A stretch of 11,471 nt of DNA from Clostridiales bacterium (GCA_019423265.1 JAHZBS010000067.1:1-11471); one strand, 5' to 3'; positions 1-7,196 are shown, counted from the stretch's first letter. Notes: a model not told the origin generated them from the letters alone. A program made the numbers and translations.

Positions 1-1730
1 TTAACGTTATGCCCCAGTGGCTTCTCGACAACTCCGTCTACATAAATATGGATCCTGCCAGCACAATTGTCATCGCCGGTGAAGAGGGAAGAATTCTGGC
101 GGATACCTCCCAAAATTTTGGAACCCACCTCAGCGGCCAGGCCTTCTATCAGACATCGCTAGAACTTTCAGACAGCACAGGCGCTTACACTGCTAGCATC
201 GAGAATGAGACGTATTTTATAGCCTATTACCACCTATCAAACCCTGACTTTTACTTTTATTCCATTATCCCAACAGCGAAATTATATGGGGACCTCCATT
301 TCGTTGTGCGGACTACGGTTCTAATCTCCATCTCTCTTCTGCTCCTGGCAATATTCACGGCATATTTTGTCTCGAAGCGCTTGTCCCACCCGGTCATTCA
401 ACTGTATCAGAATATGCGGACTCTCTGCAATCTAACTCCTCCGGAGGCATCCAATGAGTTTTACGGAATGAATCTAATCGTTACCCAGACCCGCAAAAAG
501 CTCACGGATCTGGAAACGGAACACACCCATGCTTTATATCTCGTTCGGTTGGATTTTCTCCGCAATCTTCTGCAAAAATGCCTCGGGGAAGAAGAGCTGA
601 AAAACTCGCTGGACTCGCTGTCCATGCCCCTCCGGCCAGTGAGTCCCACTTTCCTGCTGCTAGCGGACTACGACGCTGGGGATCTTTTATTCTGGGACGC
701 TTCGGGACAAAAAATGGATGATCCCTCTGTTCTTCTGCAAAAAATATTTCCCCCTCACCTTTTCCTGTCGGAAGTCCTCATATTCTCTCAGAGCCGCTCT
801 GTCTTTTTTCTGCAACCCTGTGATGCCACTCTATCCTATGATGAGATCTTTAAACTCTTATTGACGCCAATCCAGCAGCTTCAAAGTGAATTCCGCACAG
901 CCAACGCCCACGGCTGTACCTTGGCCCTCAGCCGGCTGTATTCCAGTTTGACGGAGATGGCCCATGCCTATCAGGAAACCTCGGAACTGATGGAATATCG
1001 CCTTATACAGGAAAATGACGCCGTTCTGACAACGCAGTATTTAGATGAATGCCTCACTGAATTTCCGGATTTCCTGCCGGAGCAAGCTGAATCTCTCCAA
1101 AAAGCCTTAAAAAATGGCCAACTTGACCTTATGGTGAATCTGCATAATTCAATTTGGGATTCTCTGACCGCCTTTTCCATCGATACGATTCGGTACAGCA
1201 TTTTCTACCTATCCATCATGGTCTTTCAATCCATATATGATTTGGAAAAAACGGGATTTTCCTTTGAAGTCAGCTATTCTAAATTCATCGATACAATCTT
1301 CTCAAGCGCGGAAGGAAAACGGATCAACGATGAATTTATCCTTCTGTATCAGACCGTCGCTGGGGTTCTTCAACAAGACAAAAATCAAAAAAATCCTTGG
1401 CATCCACTGGCGTGCAAGGTGAGACAATACATTCTCGATCATTACGCCATCCCCTATCTTTCACTGAATCTTATAGCAAAGGAGCTGAAATACTCAACCG
1501 CCTATCTCGGGCAAGTATTTCACGCGAATTTTAACACATCGGTGTCCGGATTCATCAACGAGGTGCGTCTAGAAAAAGCGACCGCGCTTTTAACAGGAAG
1601 CGACCTAGGGATCGATAAAATCCTGAAACAAATTGGCTGGGAAAGTCAAAAATACTTCTTTACTGTTTTTAAGAAAAAATATGGGATGACGCCAATGCAG
1701 TACCGAATGATCCACCGCGGCGACGAATGA
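1..1730 (+). CDS. AraC-family regulator with extracytoplasmic sensor and membrane segment (5'-partial)
   Basis: The frame is open to the left edge, so the gene is cut there. The first visible ATG (base 9) has no assessable ribosome site and the sensor part would be too short if it were the true start. Counting from that ATG (573 residues): residues 1-95 look like the end of an extracytoplasmic Cache-like sensor, 98-121 are a single hydrophobic membrane segment (VLISISLLLLAIFTAYF), and 122-175 look like a HAMP-like linker. Residues 176-460 form the poorly conserved cytoplasmic middle typical of these large regulators. Residues 470-566 are a double helix-turn-helix AraC domain (SLNLIAKELKYSTAYLGQVF, then IDKILKQIGWESQKYFFTVF ending KKKYGMTPMQYR). 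Proteins of this build usually sense a ligand outside the cell and control nearby sugar-uptake genes; any target here would lie left of the window. The stop codon lies inside the left arm of an inverted repeat (1727-1739). Confidence 0.9.
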   Translation, partial: NVMPQWLLDNSVYINMDPASTIVIAGEEGRILADTSQNFGTHLSGQAFYQTSLELSDSTGAYTASIENETYFIAYYHLSNPDFYFYSIIPTAKLYGDLHFVVRTTVLISISLLLLAIFTAYFVSKRLSHPVIQLYQNMRTLCNLTPPEASNEFYGMNLIVTQTRKKLTDLETEHTHALYLVRLDFLRNLLQKCLGEEELKNSLDSLSMPLRPVSPTFLLLADYDAGDLLFWDASGQKMDDPSVLLQKIFPPHLFLSEVLIFSQSRSVFFLQPCDATLSYDEIFKLLLTPIQQLQSEFRTANAHGCTLALSRLYSSLTEMAHAYQETSELMEYRLIQENDAVLTTQYLDECLTEFPDFLPEQAESLQKALKNGQLDLMVNLHNSIWDSLTAFSIDTIRYSIFYLSIMVFQSIYDLEKTGFSFEVSYSKFIDTIFSSAEGKRINDEFILLYQTVAGVLQQDKNQKNPWHPLACKVRQYILDHYAIPYLSLNLIAKELKYSTAYLGQVFHANFNTSVSGFINEVRLEKATALLTGSDLGIDKILKQIGWESQKYFFTVFKKKYGMTPMQYRMIHRGDE

Positions 1731-1850
1731 GGGTGTCCCTCTAGTCTCTTTGATATGCTCCCTGCCCGGCGACAAGTTTTTTTATTTCTCTTGTCTACCT
1801 AGAGGGGAGCCTGTCAATTCACGACTTTTGGGGACACCCTCATGTTTTTT
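1727..1850. repeat. 117-base inverted-repeat element with nested hairpins and T tract
   Basis: Perfect 13-base arms ATGAGGGTGTCCC (1727-1739) and GGGACACCCTCAT (1831-1843) enclose about 90 bases. Inside are more pairs: CCCTCTAG (1737-1744) with CTAGAGGG (1799-1806), GCTCCC (1757-1762) with GGGAGC (1805-1810), and GACAAG (1771-1776) with CTTGTC (1790-1795). The right arm is followed by a T-rich run (1845-1851), so transcripts of the AraC gene may end here. The length and terminal arms also fit a MITE or the leftover ends of an insertion sequence. No clear target duplication is visible. Confidence 0.6.
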
Positions 1851-1939
1851 TGTATTCTCATGCGTTTTATACTTCTCATTTTTGAAATCTACACCCTCAT
1901 TTTAAATCCTCGCACGGCGTATAAAAAAATTTTTAAAAA
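1851..1939. other. AT-rich spacer with an extra copy of the repeat end
   Basis: This stretch has no gene. It carries ACACCCTCAT at 1891-1900, an exact direct copy of the last ten bases of the inverted-repeat arm at 1834-1843, and then a very AT-rich run before the operators of the XRE gene. I see no hairpin of terminator strength here. Confidence 0.4.
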
Positions 1940-1987
1940 TTGACATACCATGTCAACTTTTCAAAAATATATGACATACTGTGTTCT
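1940..1987 (+). promoter_or_regulatory. Two operator-like sites upstream of the XRE gene
   Basis: TTGACATACCATGTCAA (1940-1956) is a palindrome with 7-base arms and a 3-base centre. ATGACATACTGTGTTCT (1971-1987) matches it at 11 of 17 positions, including TGACATAC. The centres are 31 bases apart, about three helical turns. A related half-site, AGAACACAT, follows at 2022-2030. The pair touches the -35 box of the proposed promoter, as expected for sites bound by a regulator, perhaps the XRE protein itself. Confidence 0.5.
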
Positions 1988-2015
1988 TCTCAAAACGACT
2001 TTTTTCGATTATTAT
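1987..2015 (+). promoter_or_regulatory. Candidate sigma-A promoter of the XRE gene
   Basis: A -35 box TTCTCA (1987-1992, 4/6 match) is separated by 17 bases from a -10 box TATTAT (2010-2015, 5/6 match). Transcription would start near 2022, leaving about 42 bases before the ATG. The better-looking TTGACA at 1940-1945 has no good -10 box at normal spacing and is part of an operator-like palindrome. Confidence 0.45.
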
Positions 2016-2063
2016 ATATGTAGAACACATCGTTAATACTGCAACTACGAAAGGACGATACAT

Positions 2064-2576
2064 ATGCTGGCGAATATTCAGTTAGATTACAAAGATCTGG
2101 GGAGACAGATCCAGCTACGGCGCAAGCAGCTCAATCTTACGCAGGAGCAACTGGCGGAAAAGATTCCCTGCAGTCTTACCCATCTCTGCCGTATAGAGAG
2201 GGGCAACAAGCCTGGACTCGAAGTCTTGATTCGAATCGCGACGCTGCTCAACATAAGCCTGGACGATCTTTTCTGTCTATTTACGCCGCGGGACACCACA
2301 CTGATGGAAATCCAGCGGCTTCTCTCCAATCGCACGCCGGCAGAGAAGAGAAAGGCGCTGGACATACTCACCGCCCTCTTTCAGGACTCCCGCTCCGCCC
2401 CACCTCCCTCTATCGTCCGTGACGCCGATGAGAGCGGCGACGGCTATGGGGATGGCGAGGCGCTATCGCCGGATGATGGAGCGGATCCCAATGCGCCGGA
2501 GTCAATGCCGGCGGATCATATCAAGATTAAAGCGGACGGTCTCTACCAGGATAAGTTTTTTGATCCAATGACATAA
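2064..2576 (+). CDS. XRE-family helix-turn-helix regulator with acidic C-terminal tail
   Basis: A 170-residue cytoplasmic DNA-binding protein. Residues 12-72 are a Cro/CI-type helix-turn-helix domain: IQLRRKQLNLTQEQLAEKI, then the recognition helix region SLTHLCRIERGNK, then LEVLIRIATLLNISLDDL. Residues 76-110 form a helical stretch (MEIQRLLSNRTPAEKRKALDI) that may mediate pairing. Residues 115-150 are low in complexity and rich in Asp, Glu, Gly and Pro, so probably disordered. The start is supported by AAAGGA (2050-2055) eight bases before the ATG. The gene is alone in its transcription unit, faces the CDF gene tail to tail with 25 bases between the stops, and has paired operator-like sites upstream that suggest self-control. 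The class (SinR- or immunity-repressor-like) is clear; the regulated genes are not. Confidence 0.9.
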   Translation: MLANIQLDYKDLGRQIQLRRKQLNLTQEQLAEKIPCSLTHLCRIERGNKPGLEVLIRIATLLNISLDDLFCLFTPRDTTLMEIQRLLSNRTPAEKRKALDILTALFQDSRSAPPPSIVRDADESGDGYGDGEALSPDDGADPNAPESMPADHIKIKADGLYQDKFFDPMT

Positions 2577-2601
2577 ACATATTGTTTAAATTTTTACACG
2601 A

Positions 2602-3780
2602 TTAGTCGCCAATATAACTCTGATCTATGGTGATAATCGGATGAAACTTTGCATCCCGCTGTCTCAAAAGTTCCTCGATCTCCTCACGAATCTGGTCTTT
2701 CGTTTGGCTGCGCTCATAGGGTACCTCCACGTCAAAGATCAAATTGATCTGTTTCTTCCCATCCAGCATTCGAAAATCATGCATTGTAAAGCGCGGGTCC
2801 ACCTGTGAGATGCATTCCTGGACGAACTCTCTCATCTCATTCACCCTCTTGTCGTCGATGACGATGGGATCCAGGTGGATCAGGACTGTGATTCCCAATT
2901 TCTCTGAGATCTCACGCTCCGCCTGGTCAATGACCTCGTGGGCAAAGATGATGTTGCTGTTGGCCGGAACTTCCGCGTGGAGTGACGCGAGGATCTTGTT
3001 GGGCCCATAGTTGTGTACGATGAGATCGTGGACGCCGACAATCTCCTCGTGGTCGAGGACAAGTTCCTTGATGCGCCGCACTAACTCCTCCGAGGGGGGC
3101 GTCCCCAACAGCGGGCTGATTGTATCCAGCAGAACCCGGATGCCGCCTGCCAGGACCACCACGGCTATGACAACCCCCAGATATCCATCGATAGGGAAAT
3201 GGACGAACTGACTCAGAATCAGAGACAGCAAGGCCACCGATGTGGTGGCGACATCGCTGATGCTGTCAAAGGCTGTTGCGTCCAGCGTCTCCGATCCCCC
3301 CATCGCCTTGCCGAACCCTCTGTTCAGGTATCCCATGAATAGCTTGACGCCAATGGCCAGAACGAGGACGAGGATCATGGGCGCGCTGAATTCGATTCCA
3401 CTCTCCGCCGGGTTGAGGATCTGGTCGAAGGAGCTTTTGATAAACTCAAATCCCACTACCAGTATCAAGACCGAGACGACGACACCCGCTATATATTCGA
3501 TCCGGCCGTATCCAAATGGATGCTTTTTATCAGCTGGCTTGGCCGATAATTTGAAGCCCAGGATCGTGACTATGGATGAGCCCATGTCGGTTAAGTTGTT
3601 GAAAGCGTCCGCCGTGACCGCTACACTCCCGGAGATGATCCCCACGAGAAGTTTTCCCATAAAGAGAAGAAGGTTCAGGCTGACATTGATCCAGCCGCTC
3701 AAAAGACCGATTTTTTGCCTTCCCTTTCTGGAATGCGGTTCTGTATCGCGAACAAAAATCGAAATTAATCTCTGTATCAT
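2602..3780 (-). CDS. Cation diffusion facilitator exporter, probably for manganese
   Basis: A 392-residue inner-membrane metal/proton antiporter. Six membrane segments occupy about residues 28-222, followed by a cytoplasmic C-terminal domain (about 228-305, including GVHDLIVHNYGPNKILASLHAEV) and an extra similar ferredoxin-like stretch (about 328-390, FTMHDFRMLDGKKQINLIFDVEV). The extended tail is common in Firmicutes members. The transport-site residues are N61 and D65 in segment 2 (FNNLTD) and D172 and D176 in segment 5 (FDSISD). This N-D/D-D set is that of the pneumococcal manganese exporter MntE; zinc exporters normally carry His in these positions. Manganese specificity is therefore inferred from these residues. 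The ATG is preceded by an AGAGG-like ribosome site. The gene starts 25 bases after the stop of the ArsR-like regulator and is most likely co-transcribed with it. Confidence 0.93.
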   Translation of the reverse strand: MIQRLISIFVRDTEPHSRKGRQKIGLLSGWINVSLNLLLFMGKLLVGIISGSVAVTADAFNNLTDMGSSIVTILGFKLSAKPADKKHPFGYGRIEYIAGVVVSVLILVVGFEFIKSSFDQILNPAESGIEFSAPMILVLVLAIGVKLFMGYLNRGFGKAMGGSETLDATAFDSISDVATTSVALLSLILSQFVHFPIDGYLGVVIAVVVLAGGIRVLLDTISPLLGTPPSEELVRRIKELVLDHEEIVGVHDLIVHNYGPNKILASLHAEVPANSNIIFAHEVIDQAEREISEKLGITVLIHLDPIVIDDKRVNEMREFVQECISQVDPRFTMHDFRMLDGKKQINLIFDVEVPYERSQTKDQIREEIEELLRQRDAKFHPIITIDQSYIGD

Positions 3781-3805
3781 GTAGATTCGCCTCTTGATTT
3801 AAAAT

Positions 3806-4876
3806 TTATCGCTCTGTCTCGACAAGTAATGCATCAAGGTATTGATTGAGCAGGGGTTTCGCTCTGTGAAGATACTCGGGATTGATTCGGTAATAGACCT
3901 CCGAGCCCCTTTTTTCTATTCTGGCAATGACGAGCTCCGATGCGAGTGCCTCTACATACCTTGAAATGGAGGTTCTCGCAAGGTTGAGCTTTCGTGATAA
4001 CTGTGATATGGTCATGTCGCGGTACTGTAATTCGTGAAGTATTTCAAGTTTTATTTCATGGCCTAGCGATACCAAAACCGATGTAGCCGACATATAACCA
4101 TAGTCAACAACCTGCAATCGCTGCAATACTGAGCCACTATCACACCCTAATAAGAAAGCATATCGACCTGTGGTTGCATTCCGTGTGCGCATAATCAAAT
4201 ATTTATGAAGATAGCAGACTGAATACGTCTGTGCTTCAAACTTGTTTAGATCACTCATTTTGTCGGGTTTACATCGTCTGACTATGGCTTGATTGTCTTC
4301 AGATAAAAATTCTTGTATGAAATGGTGTGTTTTACTTTTTAGTTGAGTATGAAGCGACTCAATTTGGGTGCGCAATTGATTGATGTACGTGATAAGCATG
4401 TCAACGAGAGAAGAAAAATGGTAGAATAGAAATGCGAAATGATCGATATCAACTCGCTTGCTGAGCAATGCTAAAGCACATGCAATGCTTTCGCCATTTC
4501 TTCTCTGAATTTCATTTATTGAGACTTGATCCTGCAAATCTGATAAATAGTATGAATACACTAAATTCTTAAAGGAAGGGGTATGCTTTATCTTATAAAG
4601 AAAGGAGTCAACTGTATCTTCAAAAAAGTTAAACTCAAGATGTAAGTATTCCGCTAGCACACATGCCTGTTGTTTATATAGATGAAAGAAAGGATATAGA
4701 CAATCGGGAGGGTTTAACTTATTTTTTGATCTTCTTAAATCGTCATAGTAAGAGAGTGCCGAATCTATGTTAATACTATGGTTTAAATATTTGCGTTCAA
4801 CAGCCTTTCTGTCAAAATATATGACATTGTAGTATATTATATCATAAAAAATACCCACCGATTCATTTATATGCAA
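3806..4876 (-). CDS. Large ArsR-like winged-helix regulator upstream of the CDF exporter
   Basis: About 356 residues from a TTG start at 4876. This start has an AGGGGTGA ribosome site (4889-4882) eight bases ahead and lies downstream of a good promoter. A GTG at 4918 would extend the frame but lies upstream of the predicted transcript start, and an ATG at 4897 has no ribosome site. Only the last fifth is recognisable: roughly residues 270-335 form an ArsR-type winged helix (LGHEIKLEILHELQYRDMTI, then LSRKLNLARTSISRYVEALA, then the wing IEKRGSEVYYRI). The first 270 residues are mostly helical, with scattered Cys and His, and match no family I know. Known ArsR proteins are about 100 residues, so the long front part may be a sensor. 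The gene is clearly more AT-rich than its neighbours, which suggests a different origin. Metal-responsive control of the CDF gene is inferred from position only. Confidence 0.78.
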   Translation of the reverse strand: MHINESVGIFYDIIYYNVIYFDRKAVERKYLNHSINIDSALSYYDDLRRSKNKLNPPDCLYPFFHLYKQQACVLAEYLHLEFNFFEDTVDSFLYKIKHTPSFKNLVYSYYLSDLQDQVSINEIQRRNGESIACALALLSKRVDIDHFAFLFYHFSSLVDMLITYINQLRTQIESLHTQLKSKTHHFIQEFLSEDNQAIVRRCKPDKMSDLNKFEAQTYSVCYLHKYLIMRTRNATTGRYAFLLGCDSGSVLQRLQVVDYGYMSATSVLVSLGHEIKLEILHELQYRDMTISQLSRKLNLARTSISRYVEALASELVIARIEKRGSEVYYRINPEYLHRAKPLLNQYLDALLVETER

Positions 4877-4908
4877 CCTTGTCACCCCTATTCTCATATT
4901 GTATAGTA

Positions 4909-4937
4909 ATACTATCACATATATGTGAATAATGCAA
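4909..4937 (-). promoter_or_regulatory. Promoter with embedded palindromic operator for the regulator-CDF operon
   Basis: Read on the minus strand, the -35 box is TTGCAT (4937-4932), followed by a 17-base spacer and the -10 box TAGTAT (4914-4909). The spacer contains the perfect 14-base palindrome TCACATATATGTGA (4915-4928). A repressor bound there would block RNA polymerase directly, which is the usual geometry for self-controlled ArsR-type regulators. A second possible -10, TGATATAAT (4844-4836), lies inside the gene and lacks a good -35 box. Confidence 0.6.
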
Positions 4938-5014
4938 GCTGATCTGCCGCCATGGGAATTTTGGTTTCCATAGTTTCCCGCGATCCAATTTGTAATGAGC
5001 TATTTCAAGTACAT

Positions 5015-5051
5015 GGAAAAGCACCATTGTCGAGTACAACGGTGCTTTTCC
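5015..5051 (-). terminator. Hairpin terminator after the oxidoreductase gene
   Basis: GGAAAAGCACCATTGT (5015-5030) pairs with ACAACGGTGCTTTTCC (5036-5051). There is one non-Watson-Crick position (G-U or A-C depending on the strand read) and the loop is 5 bases. Read leftward, a GC-rich stem ends in a short T run, so it can stop transcription from the oxidoreductase gene. Its symmetry means it could work in both directions. It insulates that unit from the ArsR-like/CDF operon. Confidence 0.75.
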
Positions 5052-5103
5052 TTTATATCACAGCTGGCTATTCAAATATGATGAACGGTTTACCGTTCTG
5101 CCT

Positions 5104-6177
5104 TTATAAGAGCACTTCCCGCCCTGTCTGCGCGGATGTGTACATCGCCTGTAAGATTTTGATCATGTCCACCCCTTGCTGCGGGACAAACATGGGCTCA
5201 ACGCCGTTTTGCAGGACATCATAGAAATGTCTCAAGTTTGCTTCGTGCATCTGCATTCCACAGCTATTATCCACATTGGGGAGCAGGTCAACCGTCTGTC
5301 CATACTCTTCTGTGAAGATTTTAAGCTTCTGATCCACGCTGCTCCAACTGGAACCGGATTTCGTTCCCCGCAGCTCGACAAAATACTGTTCCTGCTCGAT
5401 GTTCGACGCCCACGAGAATTCAATCTGCAGACATGCGCCGTTCTCAAAGCGGATAAAGCCCATGGCCAGATCTTCCACATCGAAGATTCCGTCCTCTTTT
5501 GCATCCCCAAAATTAGAATTGACGGAATCCGATATGTCGCTTCCGTCGGCAAATTTTGAATAGGTGCATCCGCTCACGGATACCGGACGAACGCTGCCCA
5601 TAAGCCAGATGGTCAGATCAATCATATGAACGCCTAGGTCGATCAAAGGACCTCCCCCGGACTGCTCCTTCGTGGTAAACCATCCTCCTTTTCCCGGAAT
5701 TCCACGTCTCCGCTGCCATCCGCACCGGCCCGCATAAATCTCTCCCATCTTGCCATCCTGGATGTACTGCTTTAAATACTTGGAGGTTTCCCAATAGCGA
5801 TTATTGCGCATGACCATCAGCGTCTTGCCGCTCTGTTCCGCCGCAGCCTGCATTTTCTGTACTTCTTCCACGCTGACGGCATCCGGCTTTTCACTGAAAA
5901 CATGCAGCCCCTTGTTCAGCGCCTTCACCGCGATGATGGAGTGCAGGTAGTTCGGGGTGCAGATATCGACAGCGTCCAGCCCTGGAAGCTCTAGCATCTC
6001 CTCATAATTCTCAAACACATGCGGGATTCCGAACTTCTCGGCAACCGCTTTCGCCCGGTCCACTTGAATATCGCAGATCGCCGCCAACTCTACCGTGTCC
6101 ATCTTCGCGTACGCTGGCAAATGGGCGCCGTTGGCGATTCCCCCTGCTCCAATCAATCCGACTTTTGTTTTTTTCAT
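5104..6177 (-). CDS. Gfo/Idh/MocA-family NAD(P)-dependent oxidoreductase
   Basis: A cytoplasmic dehydrogenase of the family that oxidises or reduces sugars, inositols and related polyols. Residue numbers are for the longer form starting at 6183 (359 residues). The N-terminal nucleotide-binding fold shows VGLIGAGGIA (8-17) and CDIQVDRA (37-44). The family's catalytic-lysine motif EKP is at 98-100. The second domain has the substrate-site motif DLGVH (182-186). I prefer the ATG at 6177 because AGGGAG lies eight bases upstream of it, whereas only two bases separate that site from the ATG at 6183. The substrate cannot be told from sequence. The polysaccharide deacetylase gene lies about 80 bases upstream on the same strand and may be transcribed with it. 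The cut AraC-type sugar regulator at the left edge may hint at carbohydrate use in this neighbourhood, but it is not adjacent. Confidence 0.93.
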   Translation of the reverse strand: MKKTKVGLIGAGGIANGAHLPAYAKMDTVELAAICDIQVDRAKAVAEKFGIPHVFENYEEMLELPGLDAVDICTPNYLHSIIAVKALNKGLHVFSEKPDAVSVEEVQKMQAAAEQSGKTLMVMRNNRYWETSKYLKQYIQDGKMGEIYAGRCGWQRRRGIPGKGGWFTTKEQSGGGPLIDLGVHMIDLTIWLMGSVRPVSVSGCTYSKFADGSDISDSVNSNFGDAKEDGIFDVEDLAMGFIRFENGACLQIEFSWASNIEQEQYFVELRGTKSGSSWSSVDQKLKIFTEEYGQTVDLLPNVDNSCGMQMHEANLRHFYDVLQNGVEPMFVPQQGVDMIKILQAMYTSAQTGREVLL

Positions 6178-6263
6178 CCTCATCTCTCCCTTGCCTTTTT
6201 TAGCATTTTCTCATATTTTGGAAAGGAATTCAAGTCTTTTTTTCAATCTACCTGAAAACAATA

Positions 6264-7055
6264 CTATTTTGTCGAAGTTGCTGGATATTGCCTTCCCGTA
6301 TGATCGATGGTATACTCGCCTTCCAGCAAAAGCTCCGACACCGGAACAACTGTAAATCCTTTCTCTTCAAGCCCCGTCAGAATCTGATCCAACCCTGCCG
6401 CTGTGTATTTTGCATCGTTATGAAACAGCATGATCGAGCCGTTTCGAAGGTTTTTGTTGTCCAGCACCTGCCTGATCATTGGCTCTAGTCCCTGTTCTTT
6501 CCAGTCAAGGCTGTCAACATCCCATTGCACGGCTTCGTATCCCAATCGCCTTGTAGTCTGGATAACCTGGTCATTGTAGGAGCCGTATGGCGGACGAAAT
6601 AACGTCATCTCAATTCCCAGCAATTTCTTAATTTCTTCATGTGTATCCATGATCTCCTTCTCCATCCCCGCCTCATCCATCTTAATCATATCTGCATGGG
6701 TATTTCCGTGATTGGCAATCTCATGCCCCGCCTCATACAGTTTTTTGACAGCTTCCGGATGATTTCGAATCCAACAGCCACAGAGAAAAAAAGTGCCTTT
6801 CACATTGTGCTTTCCAAGAATTTCAATCAGCTGATCTGTATCCTCCGCGCCGGCTGCTGCGTCGAAGCTGATCGCCACCTTTTTCTCCTGCGTCTCCACA
6901 CTGTAAATGGGAAGCTGCCGCACTGACGCGGCGGCGCTCTTCGTCCCGGGATCCTCTAAATACAGATGTGCAAAAGAGGCTCCACAGAGGATGAGCAAAA
7001 ACGCCATCGCTATGTACGATATAACTTCTTTCTTCCCAACCACATACACTTTCAC
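6264..7055 (-). CDS. Membrane-anchored polysaccharide deacetylase (NodB domain, PdaB-like)
   Basis: A 263-residue protein with a GTG start, preceded by AGGGGGA eight bases upstream. Residues 12-32 form an N-terminal membrane anchor, so the enzyme faces outward and probably removes acetyl groups from cell-wall glycan. The NodB motifs are present in order: motif 1 SFDAAAGAEDT (63-73, D65 the likely base, E71/D72 in place of the usual adjacent second Asp), the metal-binding H116-x3-H120 (NHGNTH), RPPYGS (154-159), the DVDSLDW stretch (179-185) and the C-terminal His of LFHN (H212). The FDAxxGxxDT form of motif 1 is the one seen in PdaB-type deacetylases, which act in Bacillus sporulation. A spore role here is inference. 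The start is divergent from the NusG_II operon, and a CATATACT sequence upstream resembles a sporulation sigma-E -10 box without a matching -35. Confidence 0.92.
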   Translation of the reverse strand: MKVYVVGKKEVISYIAMAFLLILCGASFAHLYLEDPGTKSAAASVRQLPIYSVETQEKKVAISFDAAAGAEDTDQLIEILGKHNVKGTFFLCGCWIRNHPEAVKKLYEAGHEIANHGNTHADMIKMDEAGMEKEIMDTHEEIKKLLGIEMTLFRPPYGSYNDQVIQTTRRLGYEAVQWDVDSLDWKEQGLEPMIRQVLDNKNLRNGSIMLFHNDAKYTAAGLDQILTGLEEKGFTVVPVSELLLEGEYTIDHTGRQYPATSTK

Positions 7056-7130
7056 AGTTATTTCCCCCTGTTGCTCTACCTATATATCAGTATATGATGG
7101 GAGGGCCGTCCATTAGCCTAAAAAAGAACC

Positions 7131-7159
7131 TTGCACATTTCAAAAAAAGATGCTATGCT
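7131..7159 (+). promoter_or_regulatory. Sigma-A promoter of the flavin/redox operon
   Basis: TTGCAC (7131-7136, 5/6 match to the -35 consensus), a spacer of exactly 17 bases, and TATGCT (7154-7159, 4/6 match to the -10 consensus). Transcription would begin near 7166, about 30 bases before the ATG of the first gene. No operator or riboswitch (for example an FMN element) is visible between promoter and gene. Confidence 0.7.
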
Positions 7160-7196
7160 ATCTACAGAATTTTACTTTTCTATCACGGGGTGAGCC

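Noticed and set aside
1940..1973. TTGACA at 1940 as the main -35 box for the XRE gene
   Set aside because: No acceptable -10 box stands 16-18 bases downstream (1963-1968 is AAAAAT), and the sequence is part of a palindrome; the pair at 1987-2015 fits better.
3242..3784. 180-codon + strand frame opposite the CDF gene
   Set aside because: The minus-strand frame has clear CDF membrane segments and metal-site residues; the opposite frame shows no family features and no ribosome site.
4877..4918. GTG (4918) or ATG (4897) as start of the ArsR-like regulator
   Set aside because: The GTG lies upstream of the predicted transcript start and neither codon has a ribosome site; the TTG at 4876 has AGGGGTGA at proper distance.
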